From positions 1,860,001 to 1,924,000 of the forward strand of contig NZ_CP151996.1 of assembly GCF_038593855.1 (NCBI RefSeq): a stretch of 64,000 bases of DNA, read 5' to 3'. The DNA is from Lysinibacillus sp. FSL M8-0337. Lineage in GTDB: Bacteria > Bacillota > Bacilli > Bacillales_A > Planococcaceae. The notes under the pieces are model-generated. The model had not been told where the DNA came from, did no database searches, and worked only from the letters and a program-made list of their open reading frames with translations. Shown piece after piece: positions 8,844-16,952 of this stretch; within the stretch, counting starts at the first letter, position 1; each line of letters opens with the position of its first letter. The translations under genes were made by a program, and so were the position numbers.

Positions 8844-8879
8844 GCGCTAGATGGACATGCGAGGCATGATTGTTTAACC
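8844..8879. repeat. Dispersed intergenic sequence, copy 1 (see 42608-42649)
   Basis: This stretch shares GCGcTCTAG, ATGGACATG, GATTGTT and GTTTAACC in the same order with 42608-42649. Both copies lie in the promoter region of a gene (thioredoxin here, an ABC transporter there). The shared GTTTAA resembles a sigma-B -35 element, but no convincing sigma-B -10 follows in this copy. Confidence 0.4.
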
Positions 8880-8936
8880 ATATTTTTAATAAATGTTATG
8901 ATGAGACTAATAACTGTGAAAAAGGGGATTGTTTTA

Positions 8937-9257
8937 ATGGAAAATTTACACTCAATAGAGCAATTTGAAAACTTAAAAAAAGGTGACCGTACAATATTCG
9001 TTTTTTCAGCAGACTGGTGTGGAGATTGTCGATTTATTGATCCTATTATGCCGACAATTGAAGAAAACTACAGCAATTATCATTTTGTGAAAATAGACCG
9101 AGATGATTTCATCGATTTATGTGTAGCATTAGATGTATTTGGTATTCCAAGCTTCCTTGCTTACGATAAAGGCAATGAAGTTGGCCGCTTTGTTAGTAAG
9201 GACCGTAAAACACAGCAAGAGATTGAAGCTTTTTTAGATGGATTAACTTTATCGTAA
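8937..9257 (+). CDS. Thioredoxin-family protein with CGDC active site
   Basis: From ATG 8937 (RBS AAAAGGGGATT) the protein has 106 residues. It has the thioredoxin fold with active-site W27-C28-G29-D30-C31, then a FVKIDRDDF strand and a cis-proline motif GIPSF. No signal peptide is present, so it is a cytoplasmic disulfide reductase. The GD dipeptide differs from canonical CGPC and is seen in small Firmicute thioredoxin-like proteins (YtpP-like). An upstream in-frame ATG lacks an RBS. Confidence 0.9.
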   Translation: MENLHSIEQFENLKKGDRTIFVFSADWCGDCRFIDPIMPTIEENYSNYHFVKIDRDDFIDLCVALDVFGIPSFLAYDKGNEVGRFVSKDRKTQQEIEAFLDGLTLS

Positions 9258-9266
9258 GACTTGCCT

Positions 9267-9300
9267 AAGCTATAGGGGACGCTATCTCCTATAGCTTTTT
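9267..9300. terminator. Bidirectional terminator between thioredoxin and MerR genes
   Basis: The hairpin AAGCTATAGGGGA/TCTCCTATAGCTT is followed by T on the plus strand. The stop codon and last codons of the convergent MerR gene lie inside it. Confidence 0.8.
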
Positions 9301-10038
9301 ATTTGCCTGCTTGTCAGCCGTTACATAAGCAATACAACGCTCCACATACGCTAGTACCTCTTCTGAAATTGGGTATAATCCTGTTTTCTCTGTAGGGAGT
9401 TTTCTAACTTCCCAAAATTTATCCATTAACGCCGTGTCGCCTTGAAACGTATCATTTGATAATTCGATTATTTTGGAACCAATTTGAAAGCCTTTGTCCG
9501 ATTCAGCTTGAATATTATGTTTGATACACCATTCAATTTGTCGTAGTAATCCAATATATTGCTGTGTCATTATGTCATTGCTACTAAGGTTTGGGATGGT
9601 TTGTTGTAAAAACGTTTGTTCATCCTCTTGGAAATAGTCCATCCATTTTTTAGAGGTGTTTTCAGAACGTTGAACCAGTTCCGTCACATGTTCCCACGAT
9701 AATGATTCTTCTAAATCAATCATATTAATCAATGACGTCGTATGAGAGATACTCATTTGCAGTTCAGATAGTCGTTCTTGTAAGTAATGATAATGTGAAA
9801 TTAAAATTTGTTTATAGGAAAGTTTATCTAATAAATCACGAATTTTATCGAGTGGAAGTGACAGCGTTTTTAGAATGATGATTTTCTCTAATTTAAACAA
9901 GTCTTTTTCCGAATAGTATCGTCGTCCATAATCATCTTTAAAACTTGGTGTCAGCAGATTAATTTGATCGTAATACCGAAGTGTGCGAATGGAAATATTC
10001 CGCTGTTTCGCTACCTCTCCAGTCGTCCATTGTTGCAT
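9289..10038 (-). CDS. MerR-family regulator with long effector domain
   Basis: From ATG at 10038 the protein has 249 residues; a start 6 nt upstream would sit too close to the AGGAGG at 10046-10051. The winged helix is WTTGEVAKQRNISIRTLRYYDQINLL, followed by a dimerisation coiled coil (about 75-115) and a ~140-residue helical C-terminal domain like TipAS-type ligand domains. It is divergent from the CPBP protease gene. The shared region has a 19-bp-spacer promoter, the hallmark of MerR activation. Confidence 0.9.
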   Translation of the reverse strand: MQQWTTGEVAKQRNISIRTLRYYDQINLLTPSFKDDYGRRYYSEKDLFKLEKIIILKTLSLPLDKIRDLLDKLSYKQILISHYHYLQERLSELQMSISHTTSLINMIDLEESLSWEHVTELVQRSENTSKKWMDYFQEDEQTFLQQTIPNLSSNDIMTQQYIGLLRQIEWCIKHNIQAESDKGFQIGSKIIELSNDTFQGDTALMDKFWEVRKLPTEKTGLYPISEEVLAYVERCIAYVTADKQANKKL

Positions 10039-10061
10039 TTTCATTCCTCCTAAAAAAAAGT

Positions 10062-10092
10062 TTGCAGGTGACGTTACGTCATCTCATACACT
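10062..10092 (+). promoter_or_regulatory. MerR-type promoter with operator palindrome
   Basis: A -35 TTGCAG (10062-10067) and -10 TACACT (10087-10092) are separated by exactly 19 bp. The spacer contains the palindrome TGACGTTACGTCA (10069-10081). MerR activators bind such over-long spacers and twist the DNA to activate. It drives the CPBP gene; the MerR gene reads away from it. Confidence 0.85.
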
Positions 10093-10126
10093 TAGATTAC
10101 ACCATATAAAGGAAGAAGGATAGAGA

Positions 10127-10831
10127 ATGGAAACAAAAGAAATGAACTGGAAAAGTCAAGATAATTGGGGATGGAAAGAATTTATTTTATTACTGCTAGT
10201 AGAGTTTATTGTTGTGATTGGCATTATTAAATGGATACTGAAACCAGTGTACGCTCAGTTGTTCCGTAATGAGCTATATGCTGGAACATTAACAGGGTTC
10301 ACGATTGCGATTACGCTTGTTTTTAGTGTTTATTTTATAGCGCTACGTCCTAAAAAGCTTTCTTGGCGAGAGGTAGGGATAACATCAATTTCCATGAAGC
10401 AATGGAAATTGATACTATGCTATTCGCTTCTGTTAATGATTGGCGCCTTACTAATCGTTGTGCTAACAAGTTATATCGGGATTTCGGTGGAAAATAGTAA
10501 AACACAGGCCATACAGCAAAACATAACATTTTTTACGGTACTAATAGCCTTTCTCTCTGCGGCTGTTATTTCACCAATATACGAAGAGATTTTTTATCGA
10601 GGGTTTTTATATCGCTGGTTACGTACACGCTTAGGATTGGTTGGTGCCATTCTCCTTAGCTCATTTATTTTTACGATTGCTCATATCCCAACCTATAATG
10701 TCATGCCCGTCAACTTCTTTAGTGGCATTATTTTTGCTTTAGCATATGAGCGCACGAATTCTATTTGGCCTTCTATTATCATTCACGGTTTAACGAATGG
10801 CATAATGGTTTTGCTAACAAGTTTAGGATGA
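10127..10831 (+). CDS. CPBP intramembrane glutamic protease (CAAX/Abi family)
   Basis: The protein has 234 residues and about 6-7 membrane segments. Catalytic motifs are E153-E154-x3-R158 (EEIFYRGFLY), H186 (FTIAHIPTY), and H220 with N224 (IIIHGLTNG). Family members process prenylated proteins, bacteriocins or anti-sigma factors; substrate unknown. It follows the MerR-type promoter, suggesting ligand-induced expression. RBS is AAAGGAAGAAGG. Confidence 0.9.
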   Translation: METKEMNWKSQDNWGWKEFILLLLVEFIVVIGIIKWILKPVYAQLFRNELYAGTLTGFTIAITLVFSVYFIALRPKKLSWREVGITSISMKQWKLILCYSLLLMIGALLIVVLTSYIGISVENSKTQAIQQNITFFTVLIAFLSAAVISPIYEEIFYRGFLYRWLRTRLGLVGAILLSSFIFTIAHIPTYNVMPVNFFSGIIFALAYERTNSIWPSIIIHGLTNGIMVLLTSLG

Positions 10832-10857
10832 ATAGATGGTGAACATCGACAAAAAAA

Positions 10858-10884
10858 CAGGTCTCATTAAACATGAGAACCTGG
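10858..10884. terminator. Bidirectional hairpin between convergent CPBP and MFS genes
   Basis: The stem CAGGTCTCAT/ATGAGAACCTG has a bulge, with A-rich and T-containing flanks on both sides. Confidence 0.6.
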
Positions 10885-10901
10885 ATTGGTCGATTAAATC
10901 A

Positions 10902-12167
10902 TTATTTTGCTTGACGGTACCAGATAATCACAGGGATTAATAATAAAGATAATAGTCCACCCGTTAATGATAAAGTGGCGTAACTAGAATTAGCTACTAT
11001 CATCCCTGAAAGAGCTCCACCTGAAGCACCTGCCAATGCGATAAAAACATCAATTGTGCCTTGGATTTTAGCGCGTGTTGAAGGTTCTGTGGCATCAACA
11101 ATTTGAGCAGTTCCGCTTATTAGGCCGAAATTCCATCCTATACCTAATAAAGAAAGAGCAACGATCAGCATAAACATGGAATCACTTGGTGCATAGGCCG
11201 CTAGTAAACCGGCAAACAGTAAAATAACCCCAGCAGCAATACTCATGGCTGTTCTACCAATCTTGTCAACAAGTATACCTGTTACAAGAGAAGGAAGGTA
11301 CATGGCACCAACATGGAAACCAATAACGATTCCTACAGCACTTAAACTATGTCCATGATGTTGCATATGGATGGGCGTCATTGTCATAATGGCTACCATA
11401 ACGATTTGCGTAAGAATCATTACAACTGCACCAACCAAGATACCTTTTTTATTCATTGAAGGAGACGCCTGGTGAAGAGCTTTCCCAGAGACGATTTGAT
11501 GTTGATGAGCTTCTATAGATGTTGCTAACAATAACGGGTCGGGACGAAGCATGATGAACAGAACTAAACCTGCTAGTATAAATGCAATAGCAGATAATAG
11601 AAATGGACCAGCTAATGAAGGAATACCGATAGAAAGAGCAAATTTCCCCATGACATCCACTAAATTAGGTCCTGCTACGGCCCCGAATGTGGTCATAACC
11701 ATCGTAGTACTAATGGCCGTTGCACGTTGTTTGTTGTTTGCTAAATCTGTACCTGCATATCGAGCCTGTAAATTTGTTGCTGTTCCTGCACCGTAAACAA
11801 GTAAGGCAGCAAATAATAAAAAAACACTATTAATTAATGCGGCTATAACAACGCCAATGGCGCCAAGTCCACCAGTGATAAAACCTGTCGTGAGCCCTAT
11901 ACGGCGACCATAGCGTTGCGAAAGTCTTCCCACAATAAAAGCGGCCCCTGCTGAACCTAATGTAAATAGGGCAGAAGGTAATCCGGCAAGTGAGTCCGTG
12001 CCAAGCATTTGTTGGGCTAACAGAGCTCCTACCGTAATGCCAGCAGCAAGACCTGCTCCGCCGAAAATTTGCGATAAACTAACTACGAATAAAACTCTTT
12101 TATACATTTTTTTCAGCTTTTCGGGAGAATTTACATACTGCCCGATTGAATGATTTACACTAGCCAA
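10902..12167 (-). CDS. MFS transporter, drug-efflux type
   Basis: The protein has 421 residues and 12 hydrophobic segments. MFS signatures include VGRLSQRYGRRIG after TM2 and a second-half copy VDKIGRTAM. An Ala/Gly-rich TM5 (TFGAVAGPNLVDVMG) resembles the antiporter motif C of drug exporters. The start is a TTG at 12167 with only a weak RBS; an internal ATG 20 codons on is also possible. Substrate unknown. Confidence 0.85.
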   Translation of the reverse strand: MASVNHSIGQYVNSPEKLKKMYKRVLFVVSLSQIFGGAGLAAGITVGALLAQQMLGTDSLAGLPSALFTLGSAGAAFIVGRLSQRYGRRIGLTTGFITGGLGAIGVVIAALINSVFLLFAALLVYGAGTATNLQARYAGTDLANNKQRATAISTTMVMTTFGAVAGPNLVDVMGKFALSIGIPSLAGPFLLSAIAFILAGLVLFIMLRPDPLLLATSIEAHQHQIVSGKALHQASPSMNKKGILVGAVVMILTQIVMVAIMTMTPIHMQHHGHSLSAVGIVIGFHVGAMYLPSLVTGILVDKIGRTAMSIAAGVILLFAGLLAAYAPSDSMFMLIVALSLLGIGWNFGLISGTAQIVDATEPSTRAKIQGTIDVFIALAGASGGALSGMIVANSSYATLSLTGGLLSLLLIPVIIWYRQAK

Positions 12168-12312
12168 TTAGATGTAACACCATCTTTCTAACGATTTGAT
12201 GAACAAAAATTTTTAGCTCATTTACCAAGCTTACCATACTCCTGCAATTGTAGATATATGCCAATTTGCGGTGGAAAATCTGGTATATTAAATAGAACTT
12301 GTGATTTTAAAA

Positions 12313-12346
12313 CACCTCCTAACGAATAAGGCTTCGTTAGGAGGTG
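12313..12346 (-). terminator. Terminator of the CDF exporter gene
   Basis: A perfect 14-bp stem (CACCTCCTAACGAA/TTCGTTAGGAGGTG) with a 6-nt loop is followed by TTTT on the minus strand. Confidence 0.88.
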
Positions 12347-12361
12347 CGAATGATTTTACCT

Positions 12362-13258
12362 TTATTGATTATGATCGTACCAAGGATTTAGGTGAATCAG
12401 AACTTCTTCTACATTCGGATGTTTCTCCATAATCGTTTTCTTTATTTTACGGATAATATCATGTCCTTCTTGGATTGTTAAATCAGCAGGTACACCCACA
12501 CGCAAATCGACCAATACATAATGCCCGTGTTCTCTCGCCCGTAGACGATCTATTCGTTTTACTTCAGGAATAGTGAGGATTAATGTTTTGAAACTAGCCA
12601 GCGTGTCAGGACTTACACTTTTTTCCATGAGTGTGTCGATAGCTTCTAATAACATGCCATAGGCAAGTTTGAAAACTAAAATGGTCACAATGATACCTGC
12701 AATGGGATCTCCATATGTAAGGATATGAATATGATAATTTTCCCCAATAAGTGCAAGCCCGATTCCTAATACGGCTGCTAATGATGCATATACATCAGCA
12801 AGATGATCATAAGCAGTGGCTATTAAGCCTTTACTATTTGTTCTTTTGCCAATTTTTATCGTATATACGTATAAAATAAGCTTCCAAACAAGTGATATAA
12901 TGGCCGTGATAAAGGCAATTAAACTTGCTTTTTCAGGCTCCTGAAAGAATGCGGTAATGGATTCATAAGCAATATAAAGAGCTGCTATTATTAATATAAT
13001 TCCTACAATGGCGGAACTGATCACTTCTGCTTTTCCGTGTCCGTACGGATGATCTTCATCGGCAGGACGTTTAGAAATACGCATGGATGTTAAAGCGGCA
13101 CCGCTTGCTATCACATCACCTGCATTATGATAGCCATCAGCTAAAAGAACAGGGCTGTGGAAGATAGTACCAACTACTATTTTTAAAATAGTTAATACGA
13201 TGTTGCTTATTAAACTAATCCATCCAGCAACTATTGTAGTATTTGTGCTTTGAGTCAT
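12362..13258 (-). CDS. Cation diffusion facilitator, possibly Mn exporter (MneP/MneS-like)
   Basis: The protein has 298 residues and six TM segments followed by a cytoplasmic CDF dimerisation domain. Metal-site motifs are HNAGD in TM2, HPYGHGKAE in the loop and DHLAD in TM5. The TM5 Asp-x3-Asp differs from the His-x3-Asp of zinc exporters such as the czcD product at 16068. Together with PADEDHPYGHGKAEVIS, this suggests the manganese/iron branch (inference). It lies behind a promoter and a leader hairpin that looks like an attenuator. RBS is GGAGG. Confidence 0.88.
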   Translation of the reverse strand: MTQSTNTTIVAGWISLISNIVLTILKIVVGTIFHSPVLLADGYHNAGDVIASGAALTSMRISKRPADEDHPYGHGKAEVISSAIVGIILIIAALYIAYESITAFFQEPEKASLIAFITAIISLVWKLILYVYTIKIGKRTNSKGLIATAYDHLADVYASLAAVLGIGLALIGENYHIHILTYGDPIAGIIVTILVFKLAYGMLLEAIDTLMEKSVSPDTLASFKTLILTIPEVKRIDRLRAREHGHYVLVDLRVGVPADLTIQEGHDIIRKIKKTIMEKHPNVEEVLIHLNPWYDHNQ

Positions 13259-13284
13259 AAATGTATACCTCCAATAAAATTCTT

Positions 13285-13432
13285 TCCTAAAAGCAACAAA
13301 AACCTTTGACTCGTTTTAAGTCAAAGGTTTTGATTAAAAAAATATAGGTTTTGTAAACTTGAAATTTGTATCATCTTTCTCACTCCAATATAGGCGTTCA
13401 TTGAGTGTAGCATATTCTATTCATTGGTTCAA
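13285..13432 (-). promoter_or_regulatory. Promoter and leader attenuator of the CDF exporter
   Basis: On the minus strand, -35 TTGAAC (13432-13427) and -10 TACACT (13409-13404) are spaced 17 bp. About 75 nt downstream in the leader is a perfect 13-bp hairpin (AAAACCTTTGACT/AGTCAAAGGTTTT, 13299-13331), followed by TTTTTGTTGCTTTT and then the RBS. A terminator in a metal-exporter leader suggests control by attenuation. The leader does not show the conserved bases of the yybP-ykoY Mn riboswitch as I know them. Confidence 0.6.
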
Positions 13433-13562
13433 TCATGGTTTATCCCACTTTTTTCTTAAAAAACAATGGGGATATCTATTGTTCGGTAGTATCATTTAGT
13501 AAAATAGGTAATAAAAGTTAAAAACGTTATATAACTTATTAAACAAGAAAGGACGTAGACTT

Positions 13563-14264
13563 ATGAAACAAATTATAGCACTTGGGGGCGGTGGCTTTTC
13601 TATGGAGCCAGAAAATTCTTTGCTGGATAAATATATTCTTCAGCAATCTATGAAAAAAAATCCGAAGATTTGCTTTCTTGCAACAGCAAGTGGAGATTCA
13701 GAAAATTACATTTCTCGATTTTATCATTTCTTTGAAAAACAGGATTGTCAGCCTTCGCACTTATCCTTATTTAACCCATCTACAAGAAATATAGAAAGTT
13801 TCTTACTGGACAAAGATATTATTTATGTTGGTGGGGGAAATACAAAGAATTTATTAGTGCTATGGAAGGAATGGGGATTGGATACCATTTTGAAAAAAGC
13901 GTGGGAGCAAGGAATAATACTAGCTGGAATTAGTGCGGGTTCCATTTGTTGGTTCGAGGAAGGAGTGACAGATTCTTATGGGGATGGGCTGGAACCATTA
14001 ACGTGTTTAGGGTTCCTAGAAGGAAGTAATTGTCCCCATTATGATGGAGAATCGGATAGAAGACCTTCGTATCAACAGCTTATCACTAATAAAAAAATTA
14101 AACCTGGTTTTGCAACGGATGACGGTGTTGCCATTCATTTCATTGATCAGGAAATCCATACTATTGTAAGTTCAAGACCTAACGCGAAAGCGTATAAAGT
14201 ATATGATGATAATGATAAAGTTATAGAGAAAGAGCTTGCAACAAATTTTTTAGGTCTTCTTTAG
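13563..14264 (+). CDS. Peptidase S51 family protein (dipeptidase E-like)
   Basis: The protein has 233 residues. The nucleophile elbow GISAGS places Ser124 as catalytic, preceded by the YVGGGNTKNL glycine loop typical of S51 enzymes. A later HYDGESDRRPSY segment supplies the His/Glu region, and GFATDDGVAIHF follows. Relatives include Asp-dipeptidase PepE, YgaJ and cyanophycinase; length and HYD motif favour the PepE/YgaJ side. It is cytoplasmic and monocistronic. Confidence 0.88.
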   Translation: MKQIIALGGGGFSMEPENSLLDKYILQQSMKKNPKICFLATASGDSENYISRFYHFFEKQDCQPSHLSLFNPSTRNIESFLLDKDIIYVGGGNTKNLLVLWKEWGLDTILKKAWEQGIILAGISAGSICWFEEGVTDSYGDGLEPLTCLGFLEGSNCPHYDGESDRRPSYQQLITNKKIKPGFATDDGVAIHFIDQEIHTIVSSRPNAKAYKVYDDNDKVIEKELATNFLGLL

Positions 14265-14300
14265 AAATGATAAACGGGAAATTTCCTTTCAATAACATAA

Positions 14301-14348
14301 AACCCCGAATAGTTCCGCTTTTCTTGAAAGCGTGCTTTGCTCGGGGTT
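14301..14348. terminator. Hairpin between convergent S51 and RidA genes
   Basis: Outer arms AACCCCGA/TCGGGGTT enclose an inner hairpin (GCTTT/AAAGC). It is probably used from both sides. Confidence 0.55.
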
Positions 14349-14415
14349 AGTGTTATAAGCGGGCTCCTAACTTAATGGTCCGAAGCTTACTTTCGCTGAC
14401 ACAACATGCCTTTAC

Positions 14416-14799
14416 TTAGTTGGCATGTGCGATGGCGCTGATTTCAATTAGTTGTTCTGGTGATGCCAAGTAAGTCACCCCGATAAGGCTACCGGCTGGT
14501 CGATGTTGCCCAACGTATTCCTTGAATAGTCGAAGGACTGGTTCAGTATGTTCTTCCGCATTTGTTAAATAGATTTCCATATAAGCAAGGTTAGATCTTG
14601 TTGCACCGAATTTTTCCAAAACGCCATCTAGATTTTTAAGCGTTTGCTGTGCTTGTGCTTCGATATCGCCATCGCCAACGAATGTACCCTCCGTATCATG
14701 GGAAAACTGCCCCGAAATGTAGATAGTGCCGTTGACACTGTAGCCCTGTGAAATACCGTGATCCCAAAGGTCGTGATTGTAAATTGTAATATTCTTCAT
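14416..14799 (-). CDS. RidA-family enamine/imine deaminase
   Basis: The protein has 127 residues with the RidA/YjgF fold: YSVNGTIYISGQFSHD, AQAQQTLKNLDGVLEKFGA, YLTNAEEHTEPVLRLFKEY, and RPAGSLIGVTYLASPEQLIEISAIA. Family members hydrolyse reactive enamines from PLP enzymes. The classic catalytic Arg position reads R in HRPAGS, although the C-terminal RIEI-type motif is LIEIS. It is divergent from an HxlR regulator with a palindrome between them. RBS GGAGAG. Confidence 0.9.
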   Translation of the reverse strand: MKNITIYNHDLWDHGISQGYSVNGTIYISGQFSHDTEGTFVGDGDIEAQAQQTLKNLDGVLEKFGATRSNLAYMEIYLTNAEEHTEPVLRLFKEYVGQHRPAGSLIGVTYLASPEQLIEISAIAHAN

Positions 14800-14812
14800 T
14801 TTTTTCTCTCCT

Positions 14813-14826
14813 TTACTTTAAAGTAA
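14813..14826. promoter_or_regulatory. Perfect palindrome between RidA and HxlR genes (operator candidate)
   Basis: TTACTTTAAAGTAA is a perfect 14-bp palindrome 14 nt upstream of the RidA start. HxlR proteins bind such AT-rich dyads and often repress a divergent gene. On the minus strand TATACT just upstream can serve as the RidA -10, putting the dyad at the start of transcription. Confidence 0.6.
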
Positions 14827-14904
14827 TGTCAGTATAAAATGAACGCGAACAAAAAAATAGTACGCACTTTTTTGAAAGGTACTATCAGAAAGGATAGTGT
14901 AAAT

Positions 14905-15243
14905 ATGGGTTTGGCTGATTACAAAGACACGGGGACCATTCAAGAAACCCCGTTTGGCTATACATTATCAGTAATTGGTGGTAAATGGAAAATGCTGATT
15001 ATTTATATTTTGGCGGAACATCAAACGGTTCGGTTTAATGATTTGAAACGCAAAATAGGGGCTATCACCTTTAAAACATTAAGTGCACAACTGAAAGAAT
15101 TAGAAGCAGATGGAATTGTCAGTCGAAAAGAGTATCCACAGATTCCACCTAAAGTGGAGTACAGTCTTACAGCTAAAGCGGAAACGTTATTACCTGTTTT
15201 GGAACAGTTATGTGAGTGGGGAGAAAAAAACAATACGCATTAA
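14905..15243 (+). CDS. HxlR-family winged-helix regulator
   Basis: From the ATG at 14905 (RBS AAAGGATAG) the protein has 112 residues, the usual HxlR size; upstream in-frame ATG at 14839 lacks an RBS. Features are the FGYTLSVIGGKWKMLIIYIL start, RFNDLKRKIGAITFKTLSAQLKELEADGIV recognition helix region and wing YPQIPPKVEYSLTAKA. No Cys lies near the N-terminus, unlike redox sensors YodB and HypR. It probably controls the divergent RidA gene. Confidence 0.88.
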   Translation: MGLADYKDTGTIQETPFGYTLSVIGGKWKMLIIYILAEHQTVRFNDLKRKIGAITFKTLSAQLKELEADGIVSRKEYPQIPPKVEYSLTAKAETLLPVLEQLCEWGEKNNTH

Positions 15244-15349
15244 TGTCTTATTGTAAAGCGTACCTCACAAATTAAATGAAATGAGCGATGAATGGATGCA
15301 GGAGCTACAGTTAATTTGCCATTTCTATAGGGGAGATTGATTGTAAGCT

Positions 15350-15547
15350 TCAATCATCTCTTTTTTTCTGTTCCTTATTATCAATAATGTGGAATAGAAA
15401 CAACAATAGACTACAAGAAAAAACAATAGACAGTACACCTTTAACCGCCCGCATGACAAAGTGATCAGTAGGGAAATCGAATAAAATATACCCCAAACAA
15501 TAGATCCACGATACAACTATTAACAATTGAAATACTATTTTCTTCAT
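15350..15547 (-). CDS. Small two-TM membrane protein, 65 residues
   Basis: The protein has two hydrophobic segments (about 4-26 and 33-53), separated by a short FPTDHFVMR loop, and ends in a charged tail. RBS GGGAGAA lies before the ATG. No family recognised. It is monocistronic, facing the HxlR gene. Confidence 0.6.
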   Translation of the reverse strand: MKKIVFQLLIVVSWIYCLGYILFDFPTDHFVMRAVKGVLSIVFSCSLLLFLFHIIDNKEQKKRDD

Positions 15548-15680
15548 GATATATTCTCCCTTAAAAGTACTGCTTTTTTTACTAGCTAAAAAATTTTATC
15601 TACAAGAATCGTAACATAGTAAGATGTAGGTGGATACAAATGTAGGATTAGATGAATTTTATTGCACAGGATTAAGGTTT

Positions 15681-15788
15681 ATGTCAGTTTCTAACTTGAA
15701 GGTTTCTACAATTATGACTGTCATGGGCATTATATTTATTATGCTAATCGCATTTAATTTCAATCAAAAAGCACAAGATGTAGTATAA
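15681..15788 (+). CDS. Possible 35-residue single-TM peptide
   Basis: ATG at 15681 follows AGGATTAAGG. The peptide is mostly one hydrophobic segment (STIMTVMGIIFIMLIAF) with a short polar tail. It is followed by a strong terminator. It could be a true small membrane protein or the tail of a lost gene. Confidence 0.35.
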   Translation: MSVSNLKVSTIMTVMGIIFIMLIAFNFNQKAQDVV

Positions 15789-15828
15789 AAAGTGTTTCTA
15801 TAATGGGCTACTAACCATAAAATATAGA

Positions 15829-15867
15829 ACCAGCCACTCATTTAAAAGTGAGTGGCTGGTATTTTTG
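15829..15867 (+). terminator. Strong terminator
   Basis: The stem ACCAGCCACTCA/TGAGTGGCTGGT is followed by ATTTTTG. It implies that the 15.6-15.8 kb region is transcribed. Confidence 0.85.
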
Positions 15868-15882
15868 TCTAAAGTCTATAAA

Positions 15883-16044
15883 ATGACAGCTCTAAACATT
15901 ATTCAAAAAACATACTTTAATGGACGAGCAAAACTGCTAGATAAAGGAGCGTATAGCAAAGCCATTGCGCGGCATAATGATAGCAAGGTAAAATTCCGCA
16001 ATGGAACAGTGAGGGTCTTCAACTGCTCTATTGGTTCAGCTTAG
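15883..16044 (+). other. Unsupported 53-codon open frame upstream of czcD
   Basis: An ATG-initiated frame with no clear RBS reads a basic peptide (LLDKGAYSKAIARHND). I recognise no family. It may be a gene remnant or the czcD leader. Confidence 0.25.
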
Positions 16045-16067
16045 AATATATAAAAAGTAAAGAATGG

Positions 16068-16952
16068 ATGATGAATTTGTCACATTTTAATAATCATGGG
16101 CAACAGGATGGGAGTAAAAATAAAATCGCCTTGAAATGGACTTTCTTTCTTATAGCGGGCTTTATGATTGTCGAAGTGATAGGTGGCATCATGACAAACA
16201 GTTTAGCGCTATTATCAGATGCAGGCCATATGTTAAGTGACGCAGCAGCGTTAGGGTTAAGCTATATTGCTGTATCCATTGGTCAAAAAGCCGTAACAAA
16301 TCGAAAAACGTATGGCTATCGTCGGTTTGAAATATTTGCCGCTTTTATAAATGGTCTTACGTTGATTGCAATTTCGCTCTATATTTTTTATGAAGCTTTT
16401 CGTCGATTTTCAGAACCACCTGCAGTGGCAAGTACGGGTATGTTAATCGTGGCAACACTCGGTTTACTGGTCAACATTGGCGCAGCCTTTATCCTTAAAC
16501 GGGGGGATAATGATAATCTCAATGTAAAAAGTGCTTTTTTGCATGTTTTAGGTGATATTCTCGGTTCGGTGGGAGCGATTACGGCTGCATTGCTTATTTT
16601 ATTTTTCGAATGGAATTTAGCCGATCCTATTGCAAGTATGATTGTAGCGCTTCTTATCATTATTAGCGGCTATCGTGTTACGCGTGACTCCTTCAATATT
16701 TTGATGGAAAGTGCTCCAGAAAATTTGCCAACGGATGATGTCAAAGCGAAGTTAATGACTGTTGAGGAAGTCGAAGAGATTACCGATTTACATATTTGGC
16801 TAATTACAATGGATTTCCCTTCTTTAACTTGTCAAGTGGTGGTGCATCAAGAAGCGGATGAACAAATTGTTTTACGGAAAATACAAAATCTGTTACACGA
16901 CGAATTTGCATTGCATCATATGACGATACAGATTGAAAAAAAGAGCAATTAG
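16068..16952 (+). CDS. czcD: CzcD-type Zn/Cd/Co cation diffusion facilitator
   Basis: The protein has 294 residues and six TM segments. Metal-binding motifs are HMLSD in TM2 and HVLGD in TM5, the His-x3-Asp pairs of zinc-type CDF exporters. TYGYRRFEIFAAFING is the CzcD loop signature and DLHIWLITMDFPSLTCQVVV begins the cytoplasmic dimerisation domain. It exports divalent metal in exchange for protons or K+. There are two adjacent ATGs (16068 and 16071). The usual CzrA repressor gene is not adjacent. Confidence 0.93.
   Translation: MMNLSHFNNHGQQDGSKNKIALKWTFFLIAGFMIVEVIGGIMTNSLALLSDAGHMLSDAAALGLSYIAVSIGQKAVTNRKTYGYRRFEIFAAFINGLTLIAISLYIFYEAFRRFSEPPAVASTGMLIVATLGLLVNIGAAFILKRGDNDNLNVKSAFLHVLGDILGSVGAITAALLILFFEWNLADPIASMIVALLIIISGYRVTRDSFNILMESAPENLPTDDVKAKLMTVEEVEEITDLHIWLITMDFPSLTCQVVVHQEADEQIVLRKIQNLLHDEFALHHMTIQIEKKSN

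Noticed and set aside
13258..13440. yybP-ykoY manganese riboswitch before the CDF gene
   Set aside because: The conserved internal-loop bases I know for that class are not visible; only a terminator-like hairpin is supported.
13563..14264. S51 peptidase as a cyanophycinase partner of the ATP-grasp/Mur cluster
   Set aside because: It lies 32 kb away and looks closer to PepE/YgaJ; no evidence of a link.
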